This document shows positions 8,338 to 17,091 of a stretch of 64,000 bases of DNA, piece after piece. Both the position numbers and the translations under genes were made by a program. Positions within the stretch are counted from its first letter, which is position 1, and each line of letters begins with the position of its first letter. The notes under the pieces are model-generated. The model did no database searches and was not told the DNA's origin. It saw nothing but the letters and a program-made list of their open reading frames with translations. Source of the stretch: Fimbriimonadales bacterium. GTDB lineage: Bacteria; Armatimonadota; Fimbriimonadia; Fimbriimonadales; ATM1. Location: assembly GCA_026129745.1 (NCBI GenBank), contig JAHCHL010000007.1, positions 1 through 64,000 of the forward strand. The letters run 5' to 3'.

Positions 8338-9316
8338 GGGCTTCGATCTGGACACCCATGTTGCGGTACTTGCGATAGCGGTCCTCGCGGATCTCGTCCG
8401 GGGACATCCTGTCAAGTTCGTCGAATCGGCCAAGGATGGCCTTTTCGACGTTTTCCGCCGTCTCCTTGGGCCCTCGATGCGCTCCGCCGAACGCTTCGGG
8501 CACGATCTCGTCGATCAGACCAAGCTCAAGTGCACTCTGAGCCGTTAAGCGCAAGGCCGCTGCAGCTTTGTCGCCTGCCGCTGCATCGCGCCAAAGTATT
8601 GCCGCGCAGCCCTCCGGCGGAATGACAGAATAAATCGCATTCTCAAGCATAAGCACCCTGCTGCTCGCTCCGATTCCAATCGCCCCCCCACTTCCGCCTT
8701 CCCCAATCACGACGGCGACAGTTGGAACGCCGAGGCTAAACATCTTGAACATGCCGGCCGCGATCGCTTCGCTAATCCCGCGCTGCTCGCTTTCCAAGTT
8801 TGGATCCGCCGCAGGCGTATCGATGAACGAAACAACCGGCAGACCGAATCGATCGGCCATATCGAATAGGCGAATCGCCTTTCGATAGCCTTCGGGCTTC
8901 GCCATCCCAAAGTTTCTAAACTTTCTTTCCTTGAGATCCCTTCCCTTTTGGTGTCCCACAATAACACACGAACGATTGCCAATTTTGCCGACTCCGCCGA
9001 TGATCGCTTTGTCGTCACCGTGGCGTCGATCTCCGTGCAATTCGACCCAATCCGTGACGATATTTCTGATGTAATCCAGAGTGTACGGCCGGTTGTCTGC
9101 CCGCGCGACAAGAACGCGCTCCCACGGGCCGAGCCTCCCGTACTTGACTCGGATGTAGTTGTCTCGCGTCTGCTCGAATTGCTGAATTTGCGCTTCCATC
9201 GCTGCAGCTTTGTCGGGTGGGAGCAACTTCTGCTTTTCGCGCAACTCGGAAATGCCTCGTTCGAGTTCGAGAAGCGGCTTTTCCCACTCCATCCAGGACT
9301 TAGCCATGTTTGCCAC
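8315..9316 (-). CDS. accA: Acetyl-CoA carboxylase carboxyltransferase subunit alpha
   Basis: The AccA half of the carboxyltransferase, which transfers the carboxyl group from biotin to acetyl-CoA to make malonyl-CoA for fatty acid synthesis. The length of 333 residues is normal. The N-terminal helical region 'LELERGISELREKQKL' is followed by the crotonase-like core with 'GDRRHGDDKAIIGGVGKI', 'KPEGYRKAIRLFDMADRFGL', 'FIDTPAADPN', 'GEGGSGGAIGIG' and 'PEGCAAILWRD'. The usual IDTPGA is IDTPAA here. The start overlaps the end of accD by 17 bp (8 bp if the second Met is used), so the subunits are co-translated. Confidence 0.96.
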   Translation of the reverse strand: MANMAKSWMEWEKPLLELERGISELREKQKLLPPDKAAAMEAQIQQFEQTRDNYIRVKYGRLGPWERVLVARADNRPYTLDYIRNIVTDWVELHGDRRHGDDKAIIGGVGKIGNRSCVIVGHQKGRDLKERKFRNFGMAKPEGYRKAIRLFDMADRFGLPVVSFIDTPAADPNLESEQRGISEAIAAGMFKMFSLGVPTVAVVIGEGGSGGAIGIGASSRVLMLENAIYSVIPPEGCAAILWRDAAAGDKAAAALRLTAQSALELGLIDEIVPEAFGGAHRGPKETAENVEKAILGRFDELDRMSPDEIREDRYRKYRNMGVQIEAPIGGRSG

Positions 9317-10097
9317 CTGTGAAATGCGTCACCAAATTGATCAAAGTCGCTCGCACATCCTTTCTTTGGACGACAGCGTCGATCATTCCGTGTTCATATG
9401 CAAACTCGGATGTCTGGAAATTGTCTGGAAGCTTCTGACCACCGCTCGCTTGCGCGGCCACTCTCGCACCTGCAAAGCCAACAAGCGCTTTCGGTTCCGC
9501 GAGAATTACATCCGCCAAGCTAGCATAGGAAGCCAACACGCCAGCCATCGTGGGATCAGTGAAGACGCAAATGTACGGAACGCCTGCATCGTAAGCTTTT
9601 CGACAAGCGGCTGAAGTCTTCGCCATTTGCATCAGCGAAAGCAAGCCCTCTTGCATTCTTGCTCCGCCTGTCGCCGTGAAAATGACCGCGGGGATGCGTT
9701 CGTCAATTGCCGTCTCTAATGTACGGGTGATTTTCTCGCCGGCGACGGATCCCATGCTGCCGCCCATAAACCGAAAGTCTGCGACAGCTGCTGAAACGGG
9801 AAAACCGCCAAGCTTCGCCATTCCGCGAACAACGGAGTCGTTCCTTCCTGTGGATGCAAATCCGCGCGCAAGTTTTTCTGCATACTCCGGAAACTGCAGC
9901 GGATCCTCGGATTTCATATCGGCGTCCAATTCTACGAAGCTGCCTTCATCGAACGTGATTTCAATTCTCTCATCGGCAGATAGCCGGTAGTGATGCCCAC
10001 AATTTGGGCAGACGCGAAGGTTCTTGACGAACTCCTTAGAGAACAGAACCTTCTTGCACCCTTCGCAGCGCAAAAATGCGTCCGGCTTGTTAGACAT
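9300..10097 (-). CDS. accD: Acetyl-CoA carboxylase carboxyltransferase subunit beta
   Basis: The AccD partner of AccA, 265 residues. The N-terminal zinc ribbon has Cys11, Cys14, Cys30 and Cys33 ('RCEGCKK' and 'RVCPNCGHHY'). The crotonase-fold core shows 'VVRGMAKLGGFPVSAAVADF', 'GGSMGSVAGEKITR', 'TATGGARMQEGLLSLMQMAK' and 'FAGARVAAQA'. It sits directly upstream of accA in an accDA operon. A GC-rich hairpin whose 3' arm contains the GGGG ribosome site lies just in front of the ATG, so translation may be tuned. Confidence 0.97.
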   Translation of the reverse strand: MSNKPDAFLRCEGCKKVLFSKEFVKNLRVCPNCGHHYRLSADERIEITFDEGSFVELDADMKSEDPLQFPEYAEKLARGFASTGRNDSVVRGMAKLGGFPVSAAVADFRFMGGSMGSVAGEKITRTLETAIDERIPAVIFTATGGARMQEGLLSLMQMAKTSAACRKAYDAGVPYICVFTDPTMAGVLASYASLADVILAEPKALVGFAGARVAAQASGGQKLPDNFQTSEFAYEHGMIDAVVQRKDVRATLINLVTHFTGGKHG

Positions 10098-10106
10098 AGC
10101 GGCTTG

Positions 10107-10123
10107 CCCCGCCCGGCGCGGGG
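10107..10123 (-). promoter_or_regulatory. Hairpin covering the accD ribosome-binding region
   Basis: On the minus strand CCCCGC, five bases, GCGGGG form a perfect 6-bp GC stem ending 9 bases before the accD ATG. The only G-rich ribosome-site candidate (GGGG) is inside the 3' arm. If folded, it would hide that site. Regulation is an inference from the layout. Confidence 0.4.
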
Positions 10124-10148
10124 ACGATATGTTACTCCAAACAGCCTT

Positions 10149-10592
10149 TCAAGGCAGCATTCTCCACCCGCCGTAGACCAGAAAGGCTGCTAGCAACGTG
10201 AGATTGATCCAGAGAACGGCCCTTGTCGGAGCGATTACTTTGTATCTGAACAGAAACTTTGAACCATAGTACAGCGCGCCGAGCGAAACCCAAGCGAATA
10301 CGAGGGGACCAAACAGGTGCGCTTTGAACGCGAGCGTGAGATCACCGTGAACGATCGCGGAAAAACTCGTCGTCATCCCACAAGTTAGACATGGCTTTGA
10401 ATAGATGGTGAGCCACGGACATGGTGCAAGGCCTAGTTGAAGATGAGTGCCCGTGCCGCTTGGACTTGGAGCCAGATAGATCGCGAACGCAATCACGACC
10501 AGCCAAAGTGAAAACAGCGTCACCTCAACAATCAGATCGCGCCGAGGTACATCTCTGACGATGAACACTTTCGGCGAACGACTCTCATTCAC
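10149..10592 (-). CDS. DUF2752 membrane protein
   Basis: A 147-residue membrane protein. The DUF2752 pattern is clear: 'LGLAPCPWL', then 'KPCLTCGMTTSFSAIVHGDL' (a Cys-Pro-containing site followed by CGMT and an HG motif) and hydrophobic helices at both ends ('VTLFSLWLVVIAFAIYLA', 'LWINLTLLAAFLVYGG'). I chose the GTG at 10592 because it forms a GTGA overlap with the truB stop; longer starts would run up to 85 bp inside truB. It sits between truB and accD on the same strand. The family's function is not known. Confidence 0.78.
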   Translation of the reverse strand: MNESRSPKVFIVRDVPRRDLIVEVTLFSLWLVVIAFAIYLAPSPSGTGTHLQLGLAPCPWLTIYSKPCLTCGMTTSFSAIVHGDLTLAFKAHLFGPLVFAWVSLGALYYGSKFLFRYKVIAPTRAVLWINLTLLAAFLVYGGWRMLP

Positions 10593-11455
10593 CGTTCGCC
10601 TCGTTCCTTTGGTGCGACGCATAGTGGCTGCCATGTGTTTTCGCGGTTCTCTGCAATGGCAAGAAATTCGCATGCGTCGTCGAGAAACACCGCTCGCTTC
10701 TCGGAAGGCAGCTGCAGCAATCGAATTGCTTGGCCATGGCGGATACGCTGCGATTGATCTGCTGTCAGTCGAATCGCAGGAAGCGGTTCAAGCGCGGTCT
10801 CCACTTTGATGACATTACTGAAATCCAATCGATCAAGTGATATCGCGTTTTCAATTGCAAACTTGCCGACTGCAGTTCGACGGAGTGCAGACAAGTGCGC
10901 CCCGCAACCCAACCTTTGGCCAAGGTCATGCGCAAGCGTTCTTACGTAGGTTCCTCCCGAACAAACGATCGATGCCTCAATGACGGCACCCCTATAACTG
11001 TCGATCTCAAAGGAATAAACTTTGACTTTTCTCGTTTCACGCTCGACTTCGACTCCTTTTCGTGCATACGCATACAGCGGTTTTCCTTGCTTCTTCACGG
11101 CACTGAACATGGGAGGTACTTGTTCAATCTCGCCGACGAATTCCGAAACAACGACGCGAACATCGTCAAGCGCGATCCCTTCATGAGGAGCTGCTCGAAC
11201 CGTTTCGCCTTCCGCATCTTGAGTGTTTGTTTCGACACCCAATGTTATTTGCGCCCGATAGACCTTTGGTTCGGTTTCGAGATACGGAAGAACCCGCGTA
11301 GCGTATCCTATTGCAAGCACAAGCACACCCGTCGCCATCGGATCCAAAGTGCCCGCATGCCCTATTCGCTTGATGCCGAGTATCTTTCGCGCTCTGTAAA
11401 CAACATCGTGGGAAGTCATTCCCTGCAGTTTGTCGATGATGGCGAACCCAGTCAT
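10589..11455 (-). CDS. truB: tRNA pseudouridine(55) synthase
   Basis: TruB makes pseudouridine 55 in the T-loop of tRNAs. The protein has 288 residues. The start 'GFAIIDKLQGMTSHDVV' and the catalytic-Asp motif 'GHAGTLDPMATGVLVLA' are diagnostic, followed by 'GEIEQVPPMFSAVKKQGKPLY' (quoted in part: QVPPMFSAVK) and 'CSGGTYVRTLAHDLG'. It lies ten bases downstream of nrnA, the same pairing seen in many bacterial rbfA-nrnA-truB clusters; no ribosome-maturation gene is adjacent here. Confidence 0.96.
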   Translation of the reverse strand: MTGFAIIDKLQGMTSHDVVYRARKILGIKRIGHAGTLDPMATGVLVLAIGYATRVLPYLETEPKVYRAQITLGVETNTQDAEGETVRAAPHEGIALDDVRVVVSEFVGEIEQVPPMFSAVKKQGKPLYAYARKGVEVERETRKVKVYSFEIDSYRGAVIEASIVCSGGTYVRTLAHDLGQRLGCGAHLSALRRTAVGKFAIENAISLDRLDFSNVIKVETALEPLPAIRLTADQSQRIRHGQAIRLLQLPSEKRAVFLDDACEFLAIAENRENTWQPLCVAPKERGER

Positions 11456-11464
11456 CGAAGCACT

Positions 11465-12484
11465 CTAAAGGGCTGCTGCCTCTAAGGACGGCATCAATGC
11501 AGCGATTGCCGACTCGAGCGACGAAGAGAACGTGCAGCCCGCAGCGTTCTTGTGACCGCCACCTTCGAACTTCCTGCAGACCTCCGCGACATCGATGTCA
11601 CCCCGAGACCGGACGCTGACACGGATGCGGTTTGGCAGGTGCTCTCGAAACAATGCAGAAATAACGCAACTGTCCACCTTTCCGACCTCGTTGACGATTC
11701 CTTCAGAGTCTTCATCGGTCGCTCCAACGGATTCGTACTCTTGCAAAGAAAGGGTGCTATAAGCAACTTTGCCGTTGGCGGCAATCCTTAAGTTGTTCAA
11801 GGCAACTCCGAGCAGTTTGAGTGCCGATTCAGGCTTTCTATCCCACACCATTTCGTGTATCAGCGACAGGTTTCCGCCGCGCTGTACTAAGTCCGCCGCC
11901 GCTCTCAAGGCTCGCGCATCGGTATTCTGGAACTTGAAACCACCGGTGTCCGTTGCAATGCCGGTCAGCAAGCACTGAGCGATGTCGGAATCGAATTCAA
12001 AGCCGATCGCTTCCCAAATGTGATAGAGCAGTAAGGCAGTCGCTGCGTAGCTCGAATCGACCACGAGTATGCCATCAGCGACGTCATCGCCAAGTTCATG
12101 ATGATCGACTACAGCGACAGCCTTTGCAAGCGGAATCAAATGCCGTGCATGCGCAAGTCGCCGAGGTGCGCTAAGGTCGACGATGATTGCGAGATCGAAA
12201 TGCTCGATCTCCTTCGGCATGTTCTCAGTGGGCGCATCATCTGGAAACATTTCTCGCGCCGATCGAAACTCTTCCCATCGTGGTAGAAACCGCAAGTTTC
12301 TTGGTACTTCATCTGCACCGATCAGCTCGACTCGCTTACCCTTCTTGGTTAGCGCGATGTACACAGCAATCGCGGATCCGATGGCATCGCCATCTGGATT
12401 GACATGCGGAATAATCACAAAGCTCTCGCCTTGTTCGATGGCGCTTCGCAGCGCCGCCACGCTTGCATCGAATTGGGATGACAC
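11465..12484 (-). CDS. nrnA: DHH-family nanoRNase / pAp phosphatase (NrnA-like)
   Basis: A 339-residue cytoplasmic phosphoesterase that degrades 2-5-mer RNAs and, in related enzymes, 3'-phosphoadenosine-5'-phosphate. DHH domain motifs are 'IIPHVNPDGDAIGSAIA' (metal ligands), 'FDLAIIVDLSAPRR' and 'AVVDHHELGD'. The C-terminal DHHA1 domain ends with 'FEGGGHKNAAGC'. Upstream of truB on the same strand with a ten-base gap. Alternative: a RecJ-like nuclease of other specificity, but size and the GGGH motif favour NrnA. Confidence 0.93.
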   Translation of the reverse strand: MSSQFDASVAALRSAIEQGESFVIIPHVNPDGDAIGSAIAVYIALTKKGKRVELIGADEVPRNLRFLPRWEEFRSAREMFPDDAPTENMPKEIEHFDLAIIVDLSAPRRLAHARHLIPLAKAVAVVDHHELGDDVADGILVVDSSYAATALLLYHIWEAIGFEFDSDIAQCLLTGIATDTGGFKFQNTDARALRAAADLVQRGGNLSLIHEMVWDRKPESALKLLGVALNNLRIAANGKVAYSTLSLQEYESVGATDEDSEGIVNEVGKVDSCVISALFREHLPNRIRVSVRSRGDIDVAEVCRKFEGGGHKNAAGCTFSSSLESAIAALMPSLEAAAL

Positions 12485-12531
12485 CGAATCAACTATACCG
12501 CTTTGAACATCGCGCCACGATCGTGCAGGCC

Positions 12532-13782
12532 TTAGGATCCGCTAAGCTCACCAATTCTCAAGGCCGCGTCCATGTATCGCTTTCTCGCAGTTGCGAAGTC
12601 GATGATCGCATTTGGAAGCGGTTCAGGGGAACCACCGGACTCGGGCACCCATTGATTGATCCATTGGCCCTCCGGATCGTGTGTGTGACCTTGTGCGACA
12701 GGATTGAATATGCGAAAGTAAGGTGCTGTGTCGACGCCAAGTCCTGCGCTCCACTGCCATCCGCCAACATTTTGTGCTGTGTCGCCATCGAGCAGCCAGT
12801 TCTTGAAAACACTCTCTCCCTTTTGCCATGGAACCATCAATATCTTAGCAAGAAACTGAGCTGCGATCATCCGCGCCCTGTTACTGATGAAACCCGTTGC
12901 TCGCAACTCGCGCATCGCAGCGTCGACAACGGGATAGCCCGTTCTTCCTAATCTCCAACTCTCGAAACTCGTTTCGTCATCCTGCCACGGCAAGTTCTCC
13001 CACTTTGGGTCGTACGCCCTTTTGATTAGCGACGGTTGTTGCCAAAGCAGATCCGCCATGAAGTCACGCCAAGCGACTTCAGACATCCACTTTTGATAAC
13101 CGTCGCGATTCATTTCGCGAAGTCTGTGCAATGCGAACCGTGGTGAAAGAACGCCTATCGAAATGTAATGCGACAGCCGAGAACCACCGGAGCCGTCGAG
13201 GCGATTTCGATCGAACTCATATCTTTCCAATCTCGTTTGCGCGAACTCGTCGAGCGCTGCAATCGCGGCATCCTCCCCAGGGTTCGGCAATAAAACGTCC
13301 GACTCGAAGCTCGGTATCTCGCCTTCGCCGATGGTCACCTTCGAGGATGAGAATCGAGCAGGTGCTTCCACTGAAGTTGGGATGGGCAAACTGGACCATC
13401 TCTTGAAATACGGAGTAAAAACGCTGTACCCATGGCCGCCTGGGCGCTGAATCGTCCCTGGCTCGTGAACGTAACAGCCACCGTGCCAGGTCACTCCCTT
13501 GACCTTAGCGTCCCTGGTGCGACCGTAAGGGGTGTAGCTCCGCAGCGCATGGACCTCCTTGGCTTGGATCTCCTTGCAAACCTTTGGAATTTCCACCCAA
13601 GGGACCCCGGATCGTACGATGAGCTTGCCGCCTCGCGTGTGGTACGCCCGACGAAGCGCTCGAACGTTCTCTGCAAACCAAGCTCGCCGCCGGATCGATG
13701 TTGCGTTCAAGATGTTTTCGTCGAGAATGACGACGCCAACGCCATCTGAGTTGGCGACACCTGCGTGGTCATGAAGCCTCAA
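12532..13782 (-). CDS. phr: Deoxyribodipyrimidine photo-lyase (non-canonical or frameshifted start)
   Basis: An FAD-dependent repair enzyme that splits UV-induced pyrimidine dimers. C-terminal FAD-binding motifs are clear: 'SRLSHYISIGVLSPR', 'WRDFMADLLWQQP', 'GRTGYPVVDAAMRELRATG', 'NRARMIAAQFLAK', 'NVGGWQWSAGLGVD' and 'PYFRIFNP'. The given start (TTG at 13782) yields 416 residues but leaves out the conserved first strand. The same frame continues upstream and encodes IVWHRGDLRLHDH from 13803, exactly the family N-terminus, yet no ATG/GTG/TTG precedes it before a stop at 13822-13824. An ATG at 13807 is in the wrong frame by one base. Either an AUC/AUU start or a one-base indel is implied. Confidence 0.93.
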   Translation of the reverse strand: MRLHDHAGVANSDGVGVVILDENILNATSIRRRAWFAENVRALRRAYHTRGGKLIVRSGVPWVEIPKVCKEIQAKEVHALRSYTPYGRTRDAKVKGVTWHGGCYVHEPGTIQRPGGHGYSVFTPYFKRWSSLPIPTSVEAPARFSSSKVTIGEGEIPSFESDVLLPNPGEDAAIAALDEFAQTRLERYEFDRNRLDGSGGSRLSHYISIGVLSPRFALHRLREMNRDGYQKWMSEVAWRDFMADLLWQQPSLIKRAYDPKWENLPWQDDETSFESWRLGRTGYPVVDAAMRELRATGFISNRARMIAAQFLAKILMVPWQKGESVFKNWLLDGDTAQNVGGWQWSAGLGVDTAPYFRIFNPVAQGHTHDPEGQWINQWVPESGGSPEPLPNAIIDFATARKRYMDAALRIGELSGS

Positions 13783-13884
13783 GTCGCCTCTGTGCCAAAC
13801 AATGCATGGGATGATGTTAGTTTAAGATTTCTGATGACCATCGCTTTGTCGTCATGCAGAATATAGTCGTCTCAATCGCATGAA

Positions 13885-14232
13885 CTAGGGCTTGACGTAT
13901 TCTGCAGAAACTTCCGAAGCAATACCGCCTCTAATATTGAACATTCCTCGCACCTCTGCCCATCTCGGCGAACATACTGCGACAAAGTCATCGAGAATTT
14001 GATTGACAACCGCTTCATAAAAAATGCCTTTGTCGCGAAATGAAAAATAGTAAAGCTTTAGCGATTTGAGTTCGACGCACAACTCATCCGGAATGTATGT
14101 CAGAACGATCGTCGCAAAATCAGGCTGCCCTGTCTTTGGACAGACGCTCGTGAACTCATCCGTCGTGTGTTCGATCGTATAATCCCTCTCCGGCTTTGGG
14201 TTGGGAAACGTCTCAAGAATTTCGCGGCTCAT
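13885..14232 (-). CDS. queF: NADPH-dependent preQ0 reductase
   Basis: QueF reduces 7-cyano-7-deazaguanine to preQ1 in queuosine synthesis. At 115 residues from this start it is a compact unimodular (type I) enzyme. The catalytic Cys is in '[14 protein letters not shown]'; the QueF signature '[20 protein letters not shown]' follows. The ATG at 14232 is chosen because an upstream ATG at 14280 would overlap the divergent phosphatase gene and adds residues outside the family pattern. Other queuosine genes are not in the window. Confidence 0.93.
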   Translation of the reverse strand: MSREILETFPNPKPERDYTIEHTTDEFTSVCPKTGQPDFATIVLTYIPDELCVELKSLKLYYFSFRDKGIFYEAVVNQILDDFVAVCSPRWAEVRGMFNIRGGIASEVSAEYVKP

Positions 14233-14269
14233 CTCGTCGAATTTACCCTCGGAGTAGACTGGCCACCGG

Positions 14270-14809
14270 ATGGAGATCATCTGGCAATTCGACCATCAGG
14301 TGTTTCGAGCGATCAATCAATCGCTCAACGCACCGGTGCTCGATCCCATCTTCTGGCTGATCACTTCGCTGGGCCTCGGCTGGGTCCAAGTGCTGCTGGT
14401 TGGCACCCTGTTCTTTCGTCCTCACTTGAGGAAGACAGCCTGGGCCGCCCTAATCGCTTTAGGTTTCAGCAGCATAATTCTACATATCATCAAAGCCACA
14501 GTCCACAGACTCAGGCCGACGAATCTACAAGAGACAATCGTCCATCCGCCGGAAACGCCGATGTTGTCAAGCTTTCCAAGCGGACACGCCACGTCCTCAT
14601 TCGCAATCGCGGTGGCCATCGCGATGCTTTGGCCCGGCAATCGGCGACTCGCTGGAGTTTTGCTGATTTCAATGGCAACACTGATCGGAATTTCGCGTAT
14701 TTATCGTGGAGTACATTGGCCAACAGATGTGATTGCCGGTGCGGCACTTGGATTCGCAAGCGGCGCGATTGTCGCTATGATTTTTGGTGGAGTGGACAAG
14801 AAAACATGA
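14270..14809 (+). CDS. PAP2-family membrane phosphatase
   Basis: A 179-residue membrane phosphatase of the PAP2 / undecaprenyl-pyrophosphatase type. The three phosphatase motifs are present: '[11 protein letters not shown]', '[14 protein letters not shown]' and '[16 protein letters not shown]', with hydrophobic helices between. It probably recycles an isoprenoid or phosphatidyl phosphate at the inner membrane. It is divergent from queF. Its stop overlaps the ATG of the following secreted protein (ATGA), suggesting coupled translation with a gene of no obvious related role. Confidence 0.9.
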   Translation: MEIIWQFDHQVFRAINQSLNAPVLDPIFWLITSLGLGWVQVLLVGTLFFRPHLRKTAWAALIALGFSSIILHIIKATVHRLRPTNLQETIVHPPETPMLSSFPSGHATSSFAIAVAIAMLWPGNRRLAGVLLISMATLIGISRIYRGVHWPTDVIAGAALGFASGAIVAMIFGGVDKKT

Positions 14810-16704
14810 TAGCAATTGTTTTGGCATCACTCTTTCCTATCCAATTGCTTGAGCCTGTTGCGATAATCGAAGGTGGCGTTCAACATGAAGTCAGCGCAAC
14901 ATACGAAAGCGACACATGGTCGTTTGAGTGGAAAGACGGACATTACAGAGTTGCACGCGATCAGTCAAGCTACAAGCTCTCGCCGCCTGCTGAACTGCAA
15001 GTTCTTTTCGTTGCGCCACCTAATTCGCAGCCGGCAAGGACGAACTCGCAACCGAACATTGTCTGCGTCATTTCTGGCGAACTGCATGAAGGGCCAGCGA
15101 ATGCAATTCGATTGCCGGACGGAACGATTTGGTCGTTCGGCGACGCACTGGGCGGAGTCTATTCTTCGGGCGGGCGTTTGATGGTTCGTGCTGAATTTAC
15201 CGAATCCATTAGCGCGCTCTCGATTCGCTCGATCAAGCCTGATCCAATTCCAAGAAAAATTCCCGCGAATGCGAACGCAGTTGCCGCCAGTCTCGCCAGG
15301 TTCTCGGATCATTTTGGAGGCGCCGCCCATTCCGGCGCACCGATCAAGGCCCCCCTGCCTGAATCCGAAGGCGAGGCAGCGGCATTGGCAACCCTCGCGG
15401 CTCTATGCGGCGAGATCATCGAACTTGACGGACCAGCCTGGCAGCCCTGGAAGACTCGGACGGGCCAAGGGTTGCCGAAACTTGCTCGGATCGAAGCGGA
15501 ACCTACTCGAGACGTGCCGGAAATCATCGCCATTCATTCGGCGCAAGGAGGGCTTCAGTCAGTCACTCTCTGCGTTTTCAATCTCTGGGATCGAGTGAAG
15601 TCGGTGCGTATCGACCCTGAGGCGATTGGCCTTCGACCCGCAACCTACGTAGCATTTGATTTTTGGCGAAACAGAAACTTGGGAGCATTCGCAGGGCCGC
15701 TTATCCTGACGTTACCTGCAAGATCGGCAAGAGTTGTCATCATTCGCGAGCAGGAAAACCGTCCGCAATTAATCGGCACCGATGTTCACGTTGCGGGCGT
15801 GTCCCAGCTTTCGCTTCATGAAGAGTGGATTGAAGATTCGCAAAGGCTAAAGTGCTCAGTTCGTGCGCCAAGCGGCAAGCCATTCAACGTGTTCATTTCG
15901 CAAGGTGTAGATCACATATTCGAATCACCTTCGATAAAAGCAATCAGTGGGTCTGCAGCGATTCATTCGAACAATGGATTCTATCGAATAGAACTTGCGG
16001 GGGATGCAGGTGAACTTATCGAATTTGAAGTTAAGTTCGAATCCCATCGTGATTTCATATCAACGAATGCCCTTGACATCACGGCAACCGCCGCAACTCC
16101 TTGGGCCGCAACCTTTACATTGCAGGGTCCGCAGCGCTTCCCAAACGCGGGTTATTATCTGTTCAAAAACGATGCTCTGCTGGGATATTCGGCGGACTTC
16201 GTGCTCTCGGACGAAGAGATCAATCCACTCGCGCACTACTCGTACGTTGCCGTCCCTGTTGGATTTTCCGGCACCCCTGGAGAACCGAAATTCATGACGC
16301 TCAACCCTGGCTGGCCCGTCGACATAGCGCTCCATCGAACGCCTTTCATCGAGTTCGGTCCCAAGTTTGCCGCGCCAAAGATCAATCAAACTTTGATCGG
16401 AGAAACCTTAACTTTAGACGGCTCGCCCATTTCGGGAATGTCCCTGGCGGCCGGAAGCTTTGTGGAGTACATCTTCTCGCGAACATTCGTCTCTCTCGAA
16501 GCAACTGCATTCGGACTCGGCGAAGGTGCGAAAATAAGAATCCTGCTCGATGGCATCGAAGTTTGGAATAGCGATGCCTTGAAGCACGGTGAGCGAAAGC
16601 CATTTAGAATCAACTTGAGCGATGCATATGGGATGAGGATCGAAGTAAGCGGCGGCGATGCAGCATTGCTCACTCCTCAGCTAAGGGCGAAGCCACGTCC
16701 ATAA
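14806..16704 (+). CDS. Secreted protein resembling the C-terminal half of an alpha-galactosidase-like glycoside hydrolase
   Basis: A 632-residue protein, start fixed by the ATGA overlap with the PAP2 gene; the hydrophobic N-terminus [18 protein letters not shown] is a possible signal. About residues 190-235 resemble the end of a glycoside-hydrolase barrel ('AAALATLAALCGEIIELD'). A beta-sandwich-like part follows ('VTLCVFNLWDRVKSVRI', 'YVAFDFWRNRNLGAF', 'LPARSARVVIIRE'), then a segment like those after GH27/36 cores ('QLIGTDVHVAGVSQLSLHEE'). The last 80 residues look like an NPCBM-type carbohydrate-binding module ('VEYIFSRTFVSLEATAFGLG', 'ILLDGIEVWNSD'). The first 160 residues are too short for a TIM barrel. 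Domain names are inferred by eye; catalysis is doubtful. Its end overlaps the convergent CBS gene by 35 bp. Confidence 0.55.
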   Translation: MIAIVLASLFPIQLLEPVAIIEGGVQHEVSATYESDTWSFEWKDGHYRVARDQSSYKLSPPAELQVLFVAPPNSQPARTNSQPNIVCVISGELHEGPANAIRLPDGTIWSFGDALGGVYSSGGRLMVRAEFTESISALSIRSIKPDPIPRKIPANANAVAASLARFSDHFGGAAHSGAPIKAPLPESEGEAAALATLAALCGEIIELDGPAWQPWKTRTGQGLPKLARIEAEPTRDVPEIIAIHSAQGGLQSVTLCVFNLWDRVKSVRIDPEAIGLRPATYVAFDFWRNRNLGAFAGPLILTLPARSARVVIIREQENRPQLIGTDVHVAGVSQLSLHEEWIEDSQRLKCSVRAPSGKPFNVFISQGVDHIFESPSIKAISGSAAIHSNNGFYRIELAGDAGELIEFEVKFESHRDFISTNALDITATAATPWAATFTLQGPQRFPNAGYYLFKNDALLGYSADFVLSDEEINPLAHYSYVAVPVGFSGTPGEPKFMTLNPGWPVDIALHRTPFIEFGPKFAAPKINQTLIGETLTLDGSPISGMSLAAGSFVEYIFSRTFVSLEATAFGLGEGAKIRILLDGIEVWNSDALKHGERKPFRINLSDAYGMRIEVSGGDAALLTPQLRAKPRP

Positions 16705-17077
16705 GCAGCGCTTGCATCAAGTCAACACGCAAAACGATTCCAAGCAGTCGCTCTTGCGAAGTGACGGGAAGAATTGTAACACCTTGACTGAGCATCAAGT
16801 GAAGCGCTTCGGCGATTTCGAGATCAGGCCCCGCGCAAATCGGATGTCGACTTCCGATGTCGACGACTCTCATTTCGGAAAGTCCCGTGATGTCTCCTTT
16901 TTGCAATGCCGCACGGCAAACGTCGCCTTCAGTTACAACGCCGATCGGAGTACGATCCAAATCGACCACGACGAGCGCAGGAAACTGATAAATGTCCATC
17001 TTGTCGACGGCGTCCCGAACCGTCGATTCGACGCCCAATGTGGGAATGTGAACATGCATGACCTCGCTGAGCGTCAT
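16670..17077 (-). CDS. Tandem CBS-domain protein
   Basis: A 135-residue stand-alone CBS pair. The first CBS covers about 1-60 ('DAVDKMDIYQFPALVVVDLD', 'PIGVVTEGDVCRA'), the second about 72-130 ('IAEALHLMLSQGVTILPVTS', 'LGIVLRVDLMQALL'). Such modules bind adenine nucleotides and act as energy or ligand sensors; no effector domain is attached. It lies 14 bp downstream of an unknown gene on the same strand and may be co-transcribed with it. Confidence 0.88.
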   Translation of the reverse strand: MTLSEVMHVHIPTLGVESTVRDAVDKMDIYQFPALVVVDLDRTPIGVVTEGDVCRAALQKGDITGLSEMRVVDIGSRHPICAGPDLEIAEALHLMLSQGVTILPVTSQERLLGIVLRVDLMQALLMDVASPLAEE

Positions 17078-17091
17078 GCCAAGAGCCTACC

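Noticed and set aside
14167-14805. Open frame upstream of and in frame with the large secreted protein, giving an 845-residue reading
   Set aside because: The first 213 codons lie across queF's start and the PAP2 gene, which has complete phosphatase motifs in another frame; the ATGA junction marks the true start.
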